Part shown: in pieces, positions 24,901-36,900 of the stretch | Layout of the letters: the number at the start of each line of letters is the position of its first letter | Numbering within the stretch: the first letter of the stretch is position 1 | Assembly: GCA_014058105.1 (NCBI GenBank) | Contig: JACGCM010000440.1 | Span: forward strand, 3,162,001-3,226,000 | Origin: Kingdonia uniflora | Taxonomy: Eukaryota; Streptophyta; Magnoliopsida; Ranunculales; Circaeasteraceae | Length of the DNA: 64,000 bases | Direction: 5' to 3' | Translations under genes and position numbers: made by a program | Notes under the pieces: generated by a model | Told to the model about the DNA's origin: nothing | Database searches by the model: none | Seen by the model: the letters and a program-made list of their open reading frames with translations, nothing else

Positions 24901-27900
24901 GTATGAGCCAAACCTTTCTATTTGATCTGAAGAGTTTTTAATCCAGTTTTCTTTCCTTCTAGCACTTTAGACTTATAAATCTCCTACCTTCTTCTTCTGA
25001 ATTTGGACTGGGTTTTACACTTTGAGACCACTTATTAAAGCTAGAAGTTTGATAAGAACTTTGAGGTGCTTCAACTATTTTCTCTGGGGACTTCTCTTCA
25101 TTTTCTTTAGGGGTAATTGTGACATTGAGATTGTTTTTGGTAATTGTGACATCTGATGAATGCTCTTCTCTGTGATGGGGGAATTTGTTAAATTCTGTTG
25201 ATGAGGTCTCCAACTTCTTCAGATTCTTCATTGCATCTTTCTCAATCGATTTCCCTGCCATTGATTTAGGCATAAATACCTTATTTGTCACCCTTTGATT
25301 ACTTGTTGGAGACTCAATCAAATTACAGTTTTCCATCGATTTCACTTCAAGCTTTCTCAGATCTACATATACGCGTAGTTAGCTGGAAGCAGAATTAGAA
25401 CCCGACTTCACTATGAAAAACCAGCTCAATAAAGTGAAATGAAGTATGATCCAAGTTTCATTTGTTGATTTGAGAAGTATGGTTATAGTCTCACGAAGGA
25501 CTGGATACATTTGTTTTGAGCTCATGCATGTCTCATCCATTGAGGTTTCGGTTTCCGTTCGATGTGCTTAGTTATGATGAAGTCCTACAGAATTTAACAT
25601 AAGATGACATGTGATATGTTATTATCTGAGTTTGCTTTCTGGTGTAATTTTATATTTAAATTTGATATCTGTTACTGAAAAGATAAATATAAAACCTTGT
25701 TTATTAGCTTAAATTTTTGGTGTGACGGTTTCATGATAAATCTCTGCTTAATTTTTTTCTCGGACTAATGAAACTAACCTTGTGGTACCCTAAAACATTG
25801 CTGTTGTTTCATTACAGAAAGTTGAATATATGTTACATTGCAGGGCATCAGAAAACTCTGTTGTGAGCTTTTGGACCTAAAAGATGCCGTGGAGAACTTA
25901 TGTGGCAATTCACAGTCGAAGTATTTGGCATTCCAGAGGTAATTAAATGCTGTTCTCTTATTTTTCTTCTTTGTTTTCGTTGATAAAGTCATTTATTTCT
26001 TTATGAGGATGAAATAGATTTATATATGAATTATTTATTCATGGACATGCATGATTTGTATGCTCAATCTATGTGTGTATGGGCCCACGGTTTAACTGCC
26101 TAAACATTGTTAACCATGGTAGATAGATATACAACGGAGGCCAAATGACCGAATTTCCTCTCTCTCTCTCTCTATATATATATATTGATATATTAATAGA
26201 TCGTGGAAAAAAAGTCGTTTACCCACGATCCTCTGTTTTTAGCAATTTTCTTTATATTGTAGTTTTCCTATAAGTAGGAGGGGGAGGGAAGGAGAGAGGG
26301 GTTCTTTTATGTTTTTTGAGTTTAGGGAAAACTCCTTGAAAACCCTAGATTTGTTTAATTCAATTTTAGCTTCCACACTTTGAATCTATTAATTGGTACC
26401 AAAGCAAGGATGATTCCTAGGTTTGCTATGTACTTACAAGCAATTATTCAAATTGCGGAGATTGATGCGAGTGTTGTAGGTGAGGGATCGATTGAGATTG
26501 ATGGAGCCAACTTAAACATGAGCCAACACGGAGAATCAACGGAGAGAGGGTCTTAACGGGTGATTGATGTTGTTGGTAGAGGAGTAGAAGACGCGTTGGG
26601 AAGTTCGTGATCAAAATCCCACGGCGGGGTTGCGATTTTGGAGCGTAAATCTTACCAAATTGAAAACCTTACTCATGACGAAGTTCAACCTAATAAGAGA
26701 ACCGCACTAGCATCGTCTCCGTTACCACGAATTCGTCAATTGGGTAAGAATGAATCATGAATCGCATAAACCCGATCAATTGGGGTTGGAGGGGGCACAA
26801 ATTGATGCCGGAATTGATGGGGTTTCGACGACAATGAGTGGCGGGATGATCGGGATTCGCGAGGATAGCAGTCTGGCAGCAGCAGCAGGGTCGATAACAA
26901 CAGACCTTGAGGGGGACGATGGGGTCGCCAAACACGATACCAACACGCCAAAAGGCGTCGACTCGGGATGTGGGGTCACCGAATGGGAGAGAGAGATGCC
27001 AACAGACCTTTAAGCGAACGACGGGGTCGCCAAGAGCGACAACGACACGTCGACAGGCGTCGACTCGGGTCATGGGGTCACTACAAGGGGGATAGAGATG
27101 TCGGCAGGCCTTGTAACTAGCGACGGGGAAGCCAAAGGAGAGCTAGGGTCTATGGTATCTAGCATGGGGTTGATTTCCATGTACTTACTACCCCACCAAC
27201 GGAGTCGTGGGGTTTTACTAACACGATCTCTTACTTTCTGGGATCGGTTAACAGAGAGAACGTGACAGTTTCAGGGGCAAACGAATATTGGAAAAAACCC
27301 GAGTTGAGTTAGACAAAAGGGGACTTGAAACAATTGTGGATAATGGGTCAACGAAGAATTTTATCTCTGAGGTTGCAGCAGAGAAATTACATCTCCAATT
27401 GACTATACATCCAAAGTCGTTCACATTACATTGGTTACAGCGGGATAGGATGACCTACCCCCTTTATCGCACACGAGTGAAGATCAAGATGAGCAGTTAT
27501 GAGGACACTATTTTGTGTATAGTGATCGATATGAATGTTTGTCACTTAATTTTGGGGCGTCCATGGCAGTGGGAAATAAATGCGGTAATTGTTAGTAGGC
27601 CTAATATTATCACTTGTAACTCTGCATACCAGTTTCCTAGCATAAACAAGATCATTAGGGATTGCTTTTGCACTAGTATGTACAAAAACCTCTTATCCCA
27701 CACCGATTTTGGATGAGTTACGATCAGTGTTGGAGCGTTTTGCAAATGTTTGTCACAAACCGGATCCTCCAGAGTTACCTATTTTTTTATATCGAATTTG
27801 TGTTTTATTTATTTAGCAAAGCAATATTACATGTGGACATAAAGCCTGGCCACTAGTTTACTGCCTAATTGTAGCTATTTCTATTTTATCCATGAAGTAA

Positions 27901-30900
27901 GTTGCTCGAATCTGGCTTGGAAGCGTGGACGCATTCCAGAATAGTTGTGAATGTTGGGAGCTACCAAGTTTAGAGAGTTCATCAGCTGTTCCATTGCCTT
28001 CTCTGTAAGTGTGTATCATAATAATATGTAGCTCCCTTCCTAGTTGAGTAAGAAGCTTCCAAGTTGCATTGTACTTTGCAAGACATATATGCTTGCACCT
28101 ATACCAATTTACCAGAAGTTCAGCATCCACTTCAACAATGAGAGGAAGCCAGCCTTGTCTTTTGCAGTGCATTAAACCATGAAGTAAATCGAACATTTCT
28201 GCAGATGTATTTGTGCCATGATCAAGTGTTATGGTGTATCCAAGCTGAAGTTCACCAAGATTGTTTCTAATAATACGTCCTGCATCACTCATTCCAGAAC
28301 CATTACTGTTCAGTTTGAAGTAACCAAGAGGCGGATATGTCCATCTGACAAGAACATGTCTTTTGGTATGCACCGATTGCTTGACTAGTTGCAAGACCTG
28401 AAGTGAAATGAAGTCACTGAAATTACTGCTTCGCGTGATCTTTAGTTTGGGCATGCTCTCTTGCAGAGCTTTGCTGATTTTTTTGATAATTTATAAGGCC
28501 GAAAGATGCCCTTCCTCAAACCGAATGATGCAACGTGCTTTCCATATCTCCCAGACAATGCAAGCAGGTAGTACACCTTTTATAATACCCATTTGAGTAC
28601 TCGTATCAGCTGCCTGGAACTAGAAACCCTGTCTAATCCACCAGCTGTCGTTTACCCCCTGTCGGACTCCGCAAGCGTTAGCATAGAAATCCCAGACTCT
28701 CGCAGCAACGCTGCCCTGAACGAGCAAATGATTCAATGTTTATGTTTCTCAAATGTCGCAGTAACAACACCTAGATACAAAAGGAATTCTGCGCTGTATA
28801 AAGGCCTCCACAGTCACAATTTCTTTCCAAGCTTTCCAACTGAAAATCTGTATTTTTGTCAGTATAGTGGAATGCCAAATCCATCTTATACGACTCTGAT
28901 TTTCCTCCTCGCTGCGCCAAAATTGCCAGACAGATTTAACGGTGAAGTCACCTTTGTTAGACGGACCCCAGAGTGGAATGTCGTCGTCGTCATTGAGGAA
29001 GAACTTGTGTGATAGTATGTGCTTCCAATGAGTTGGAATCTCATGCTCAAGGAACTCCCATTTCCAAGTTATTATCATTTACAATTACGTCTTTCACCAT
29101 GATTTCTTGCGTACAGTCAAGTTCTAGAACATCTGTTAATCTGCCTTCCCCGGTCCAGTCGTCAAACCAAAAGCTTCTATTTCCCTTGCTGAGACACCAA
29201 GTAGTGTTAGCTTCCACAGTTGGTAGGAGGCCTTTCATCTGTTTCCAGAGTACTGAATCTCCAAATCGTAATCTGGTAGTTTCTCCATTAATGGTGTATT
29301 TGTTTATGAAGAAGGATGCCTATGTAGAGTTGCTGTACAGAAAATTCCAGCACTTTTTAAGCACTAGACTGAACTTGATATCCACGAGTCGCCGTATTCC
29401 AAGTCCACCTTCGTTTTTTGGAAGACATAGTGTATCCCATGCAACCCAATGTCTCTTGTTTTGCCCGTTAAAACTGCCCCAAAAAAAGTTGGAAAACATT
29501 GTCTCGATCTTGCTTATAACACCATTAGGAACCGAAATGCATGATAGGAGATGGATAGGCATCGAGTTGAGAACATGATTAATCATCACTAATTTACCTC
29601 CCTGTGGTAAAAGCTTTCCTTGCCACCTTTCTATACGACGTTGAATTTTAGTGAGCAACTGTTCAAAGTGAGTAAGCATTACCCGACCATAACTTATGGG
29701 AGCTCCCAAGTAGATCATTGGAAAAGCTCTATGTTGAAACCTATAGGCATTATGATTGACCTGTTTTGTTTTCTTGCTGCAGAAACATTATGGTGTACAT
29801 ACAAGCCACTTTTAGTTTTGTTGATTAATTGGGCAGAGAAGTTTTCATATCGTGCTAGGAAGTTCATTAACCCTGAGATAGATCGTTGACTTCTATTAAA
29901 GAAAACAAGGAAATCATCAGCATATAAGAGATGAGTGATGGGTGAACAACCTCTGGCTGTATGGAATAACCCAATTTCGCCCTCCACAAAACAGTTGGAT
30001 AACCCTTTGGATAGTACTTCTTCTGCAATTATAAAAAGCAATGGATATAGAGGATCTCGTTGCCGTAAGCCTCGTGATGATTTGAAGTAGCCCTTGAAGA
30101 CTCCTTGTAGGACCACCGAGAATCATGGTGTTTCAGCACATTGCGCTATGAGTGAAACACATCTGCTGGAGAAACCAAATTTGTGCAAAACCTGTCATAA
30201 GAACCTCCAATCCAGCCTATCGTAAGCCTTTGCCATGCCAATCTTGATCATAACATTTGTGCCTCTAACCTTTATGTGCAAATCCCCAACCATTTCCTAA
30301 GCTAACGTTATGGTCTCACTAATGTCCTTGCCCTGAATGTAAGCTCCTTGATTGCCGGATATTAATTTTTGTAGAAGTTTACTTAATCTGTTCGCAATTA
30401 TGGAAGAATTTTTTTTGTATACGACGGAGCACAATCTGATTGGTCTGTAGTCACCCAACGATGTTGGGGTATCCACTTTAGGTATTAGTGTGAGAAACGA
30501 AGACGTATAACACCTTGAGAGTGGGGCACCATTGAAGAATTCTTTGGCAGCGCCATGTAGATCGTCCTTGATAATGTCCCAACATGAAGTAAAGAAGACC
30601 GATGTGAAACCATTGCTGCTCGGAGCACTGTCACTGGGGATTTGGAAAACACTGGCTTGTAATTCTTCCAATGCTAGGATGCATGTTAGACTGGCATCTT
30701 CGTCTGCAGTGATGACATTAGGAATGTACTCAAGTAATTCTGCATCTTCATTAGTGTTTGTGGCTTGCAGCACATCCCTAAAATAACCCACCACGACATC
30801 ATGAATGACATCCACCTCAGCTCTCTCAGTTCCATCAGGGAGTGTAAAGTCAGTCACAAAAGTTCTATTTCGGTTAACTTGTGTTACAGTATGAAATAAT

Positions 30901-33900
30901 TTTGTATTGGCATCGCCTGCCGCTACCCACTTGACTTTAGATTGTTTTCTCCAAAACACCTCTTCGTTATGTAACATGGTCGCATGTTCTCTTTGTACAG
31001 TGCCCAACTCGGTATCAATCTGTTCATCCCAACCGTTCTACAGTATGTGATCTAGTTGCACTAGTCTATCCTGGAGAGTATGGATATTTTGAGTTACATT
31101 GCCAAACACGTTTGTATTCCATTCCTTGATTGAAAATTTAACTTTCTTAAGCTTATAGGCAAAAGAAGATAAACAGTTTCCGAAGACACCACTAGGTCAG
31201 TTATTGCGTACCAAGGAGTTATTGCGTACCAAGGTTGGGAAGCTAGCATGAGACGCCCACATTTTCAAGAAACCAAATGGTCGCGGACCTTGATAAAGAT
31301 TATTGGTGAGCGATAGTAGCAGTGGAGAATGATCAGAACAAACTCTTTCTAAATGTGAGATTTTGTGAATGGGAAATGATGCCACGAAGCTGGAGTTCAC
31401 CAACGTTCTATCCAATCGTGCCCATTTCTTGAATTGGCTTGATGATTATTGCACCATGTGTAGCTGGATCCAGTAAACGAAGTCTCCATTAGGCCGAGTG
31501 ACTGAATCATATCTTCGAATTCTACCAAGGATCTATTTGAGGATCTTCTGCCCCCAAGCCTTTCCGAGTGATGTCGTGCAGTATTGAAATCACCTATAGT
31601 ACACCATGGAGAAATCATTGTCATTGATATTGTTTTAATGTCCTCCCATAGTATTCTTCTTTCGATGATGTCACATTTGACATAGACGATAGTAACAAAG
31701 AACTCCATTGATTATTATAATTCTTCTTGCAATGCAACATTTGATTAGATGCATAAACAAATTCAACCTCATAGTCTTGTTTCCACAACACCCAAATTTT
31801 CCCCCCCATGTGTTGGTTAGATATAAAAGAGGCACAATTTATTCTTATACCCATAATATCCCCTAGTGATGCATCTAGAAAAGGTTCAAGCAAAACCACA
31901 ATTGAGATATGGTGTTGTTTGATAATCTTTTTGAGATGATTTATTGTTTTGGCATTGCCAATACCCCTACAATTCCAAACAAGTAATGGACCTAACACCA
32001 TTTAAGCTACTTGGACTTGGATATGAGAGCACCCTTACTCCTTGTGACCATGCTGAGTGAGATTCTTTGTGGTTTAGATCGGCTCTTTTTGACCGGAGTC
32101 CAATCTGGTACGTCTCCCTTTCCATAATACTCAATGTCCGAGTGACATCCACTCCTCAAGTCCTTTTGCACCCCATCTGAAATCTGCCGAGTCTAGTTGT
32201 GCCCTGTTGCTTCAGCTCTTCCGTTGTTCACCATTGCTTCGATGATGTTCTCTGTTCTACTCACTGCCTTCTGCCCCACTGAGTGTAGCTCAGTTGCTGC
32301 TGTATTCACTGCCTTCTTCTCCACTGTGATCGCTGTTTTCTGCCCCACTGAGTGAGGCTCAGTTGCTGTTGTTGTTTGCCCATATTCTGTTGCCAGAATC
32401 TCTGTCGTCTGAAGTTGTGAATCATTGCTGTTTGTATGGATTGATTTCCCCATTGTTGAAACTTTCCCATGTTTAATCTCCCTTTTATCTGTTACCATAA
32501 TTGGATGAAGTTTAGTGCAATTTGCTTTGTTGTGCCTTTGAAGAACGCAGTGTGTACAGAACCTCGGAAGTCTCTCGTACAAAACTGTTTGCTCCATGGT
32601 GAAAGATTTGTTGAAGGCAAGTCCCACTTTAGCCGGTAGTTCCTTCATGAGATTAACCTCCATACAACCCGAACCGTGCTAGGTCTACTCAGGCTAAGTG
32701 TTGTTGTATCCGTGATCAAATACTTCCCAATAAGACCAGCCAAACCAGATGAGAGATGGAGAAGAGAGGAACAGTAAATTCGAGGTATTAAATAGAAGAT
32801 TTAGTACCTAGGATGGGTCGAAAAGGTGAAAACCCTAGCGAGAAAAGGCAGCAAAGATTCGGGTTTCAAAGGCGAAGGAGACGACTCTCATTTATACTCA
32901 CATCACTTATACTCCAGGAGGTGATATTTAGCACGCCATTGACTTGCTTCCAGGAGCAACAATTACCCCATCTTCCCCACTACCGTATGGTTCCAGCGGA
33001 GCATGCAGAATTACAATTACAGATAAAGGTCACTGAACGGTGCGACAAGGGGGACTTGAGGGAGAGTATGCCACCGGTTGTAGTCCCAGCACTCCTAGTC
33101 TCCAAAAAAGACGGGAGTTATGATATATGCGCTGATAAGGTTGTCAATAAAATTACAGTAAAATATAGATTTTCGATTCCGAGGTTAGAAGACATGATTG
33201 ACGACCTTCATGGGGCACGGGTATTCTCCAAGTTAGATCTCAAAAGTAGCTACCACCAGATTCGTAAGTGGCCAGGGGATGAATGGAATACCACCTGCAA
33301 AACCAATGACGGTCTCTATGAATGGTAAGTGATACCTTTTGGGCTATCCAACGCTCCGTTCACACTTATGCGATTGATGACATAGGTCCTACGTGACTGC
33401 ATTACGGAACGATTTGCGGTGGTTTATTTTGATGACATTCTTTTTCATAGCCGTACTAGAGAGGAACACGTGGTACATGTGGAAAGGGTATTACAGGCTC
33501 TCCGTCAACATAAATTATTTTTGCAGTTGAAGAAGTGCTCTTTCATGGTGTGTTTTTAGCAGTTTTCTTTATATTGTGGTTTTCCTATAAGTAGGAGGGG
33601 GAGGGAAGGAGATACGGGGTTCTTTTCTTTTATGTTTTGCGAGTTTAGGGGAAAACTCCTTGAAAACCCTAGATTTGTTTAATTCAATTTTAGCTTATGC
33701 ATTTTGAATCTCTTATATATTATATATATATATATAATAATAATATATAGAAAAGAAAAACACTCCAAAATACTTACAAAAATGGGGAAGACTACTCTCA
33801 GAAAGTTAACCCATGTTATTGACATACAGATGTTTGCTTCCAAAGCCTTTGAGCCATTACTTCCTTTACCCAAATGGAGAAATTCAGGGGGAGGGTGGAC

Positions 33901-36900
33901 AAATTGGACTTCTGTACCATTTGTTTTTACCTATTTCTTGGTGAAATCTTCCATATTATTGATGAGATACGGTTGTTGAGGGTACCATTCTGTGAACCAA
34001 TCACAAAATAATGTTACCTTTTAACTTTTCTCAATCTCAAGGTAGTATAACTCATTGATTAAAGCCAATTCTTCATTACTAAAAGTTTGGAAATACTAAG
34101 TTCTAAACTCTTCATGGCTAGAAGATATAAATTCTCTACTCATCAGTTGGCGCAAAAATGAATTAGGGCTTAAATCCATAAATACCTAAACATAAAAGCT
34201 CGCCTCAGATGCAGAAGTAAGTCTTTCTCTTTCTACTTCTGGCCTGGTGCTGGTAGAGGGATCAATATAGACTCCATGAGGAATCTGTTGATCAGAAATT
34301 CTAATTCTTTTAAGGATTTGTTCAGATGTGAAGTTTCTTCTACTAGACACAGTTGGCCTAAAAGAAGGGCAAAAAACATGGTAAGGCACATTTTCCCCAC
34401 TTGCCACTTTACTAGTAGACATACTCCTGTTAAGGGAAAGTTTGATTGGAGTAGAAGCAAATGTTACTTCAACATCACCATCAGGAGTTTGGGTGATTTG
34501 AATGACCTGGTTATTGAACCGTGGTCGTGGAACTATTGCCTTAGAAAGTTAACCCATGTTATTGACATACAAATGTTAATTGTGGAATAGAATTGACAAC
34601 AAGTCTAGGAACGTCTGATCTTACATAATATTTTATATATATATGTAACCTATGATTCTATCAGCAGAAATGGCTATGATCTTACATAATATTGACATAC
34701 AGATGTTAACCTATGTTATCCGCGGAAATAACCAAGCCATTGATTATTATATATATATATACGAGAGGATCCGTGGACACCCCCCTTTTGGAATACCCCT
34801 CTAGACACCCCATTTTTTGGAATACCTAAAGATGTTTTAAGATGTTTTAGCCGTATGGATGTGATCTCCTTTACCATTGGGCTCTTGGCCCAGTGGTGGT
34901 AGTACCTCTCCACCCAGTGAGAGGTTGCGGGTTCGAAACCTCATGGGATTGGAAACGCAGGGTTACACGGATCCCCTATATAAAACCGTAATAAAAAAAA
35001 AAGAAAAAAAAAAAGAAAAAAAAAAAGAAAAAGAAAAAAAGATGTGATCTCCTTATCATGTAGATTATACCTGTAAATTATTAGGACATTCCTACTTCAT
35101 AGAACATAACATCAAAATTTAAATAAAATCGACAACTAAAAACAGGAACTATACAGTATAATTTAAATATCTTTTTAATGGTGATAGAAATGTCGGAATG
35201 ACTTGATTTATTGTAAATATATTTTACATGATAAGGATTTCACATCCATACGGCTAAAACATCTTTAGGTGTTTCAAAAAATAAGGGTGTCTAGGAGGGT
35301 GTTCTAAAAGGGGGTGTCCATGGATCCGCTCCCATATATATATAAACATTATATATCCCAAAATTGGGTGTCCACGGAGCCGCTCCCATATATACATATA
35401 TACCCAATGTGTATGTAGATATATGGTATACATCTCAAACAAAAACACATACACACATAAAGCAAAAGATATCAACAACATATTATTTTTAGTGAAAGGT
35501 AAGATTGATTTAATAAGAGAAATAGAAGGGAAGGGGGAGGCAGTAGCCACTCCCCAATTACCATTTAATTGATTTTGAAGTATTTAACATTGGGGTCCTC
35601 TACAGCAGTTATGAAGTCAGGTCTCCCAACAAAAGATTCCTTGATGTCCACAGGGAGAGAATTCCCACTTTTGGAGGCTGGATCAACTGAAAAATTCCCC
35701 TATCCAGATGTTAGAGAATCTAAGTGATGAAAGTCTGGGCTGAAGCTTGTTTCATCTTGTTCTTTGTTTCCAAGGCACTTGATCATTTGTGAAAAAGCTG
35801 AAATGACATTTAAGGAATCAGACTCCACCCTTATCTTAAGCCAAGAATTGGAGACAACCTGTTTGAAATCTTCAATGATGGCCTCACATTCAGCGACAAA
35901 AGCATTTGTGCTGCCCAAGCCTTTTGAAATACCTCCCACCACTTCCCCTGGATTTCCAACGGCAGAGCCATCATTGTTAATCTTGATTTCTTCAAACTAT
36001 GGAAGAGCCTACTTGCAGCTCTTAATTCTAGGGGCAGGTCTAGCCTTGGGGATCCCAAGTGGAGATATGATGGCAAGCTCATAATGAGTATTGAGCATGT
36101 GTTTAGTAGATAGTGTGGCAACATCCTTAACTTCTCCAAGCAGCTAGACTTTAACTTGATTGAAGTTGAATACAGAGTTGTCAAAGACCTTGGCATTTCT
36201 CCCCAACCGAAAGAGAAAACTCTGCTTCAAGATGAGCTTGAGATCAGGGAACTAGGTAGGAATTTTAAATGAAGAGCACAACCAATCACATAGGGGTTTG
36301 ATATTTGGACAATTCCAAAAGAGATGCATTGTTGTTTACGAGTTACAGCAACAGAAGGACCATCTGAAGATCACCGTATACCCCCTTTTCATGGGGTAAT
36401 CTTCAGTTGCCAAGCTTTATGACAAATTTCCAGGAGGGCCCCTTGAGGGTGATGTTTCCAAACTCTAATGTCTTCCGCAGAAGTGTTGATTGAAATACTA
36501 TTCAGAAAAGTTCCTTGTTCTTTGAGAAATTCATCAATAAGGACGGGCTTTCCATCCCTGTTCACTAATAATGTTGTTAAGATGGCCAATACATTTAGCC
36601 CAAGAATGAGCCAAAGCTTCAAAATAATCAATAAGAGGCATCAGACCCCGGACAGTCTCCATAATTCAACTGACTCCATTTCTAATCAGCCATCTAGAGT
36701 TGCAGTTCACTTAAGAAATAGCCCATTTTATCCCAGCCCAAATAGAAATGGTCTTTTGGTAGTTGATAACCTGCCTCGTTTTAATAAGGGATTTTGCTCG
36801 AATTTTTTTTGGCCCAAGGATCTTGTGAAGCAAAAAACCTCCATGCCAATATCATCAACATGGAGAGATTAATGTCTTTTAGTTTGTGAATCCCAATTCC

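Larger units (their letters stand above)
27783..32915 (-). mobile_element. Near full-length LINE-1-type retrotransposon (LINE-I), nested in gypsy-II
   Basis: About 5.1 kb on the minus strand with 5' end near 32915 and 3' end at the T-rich tract near 27781-27790. Order: ORF1 with CCHC knuckle, AP-type endonuclease, reverse transcriptase, zf-RVT, RNase H. That is the plant L1 plan. ORF2 is broken by a modest number of stops and frameshifts. It interrupts gypsy-II between the protease/RT linker and RT, so it is younger than that insertion. No TSD could be defined by eye. Confidence 0.85.
26194..33715 (+). mobile_element. Ty3/gypsy element (gypsy-II), split by LINE-I and missing the 3' half of pol
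   Basis: Same family as the chromodomain element at 37087-40553 but on the + strand. The 5' LTR is 26194-26391; the primer site TGGTACCAAAGC (26394-26405) has 10 of 12 bases of the initiator-Met site. Protease, then reverse transcriptase follow, interrupted between PELP and [12 protein letters not shown] by an inserted LINE (about 27783-32915). After the RT phrase LKKCSFMV at about 33550 it jumps straight into a truncated 3' LTR (33552-33715), so RNase H, integrase and chromodomain are deleted. Both flanks read TATAT, a possible 5-bp TSD, weak because the context is AT-repeat. Confidence 0.8.

Noticed and set aside
26690..27095. Four overlapping frames on both strands suggesting a gene
   Set aside because: They arise from GC-rich tandem repeats, which keep many frames open at once.
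35254..35550. 98-codon minus-strand gene
   Set aside because: Translates the MITE right arm and AT repeats; no independent support.
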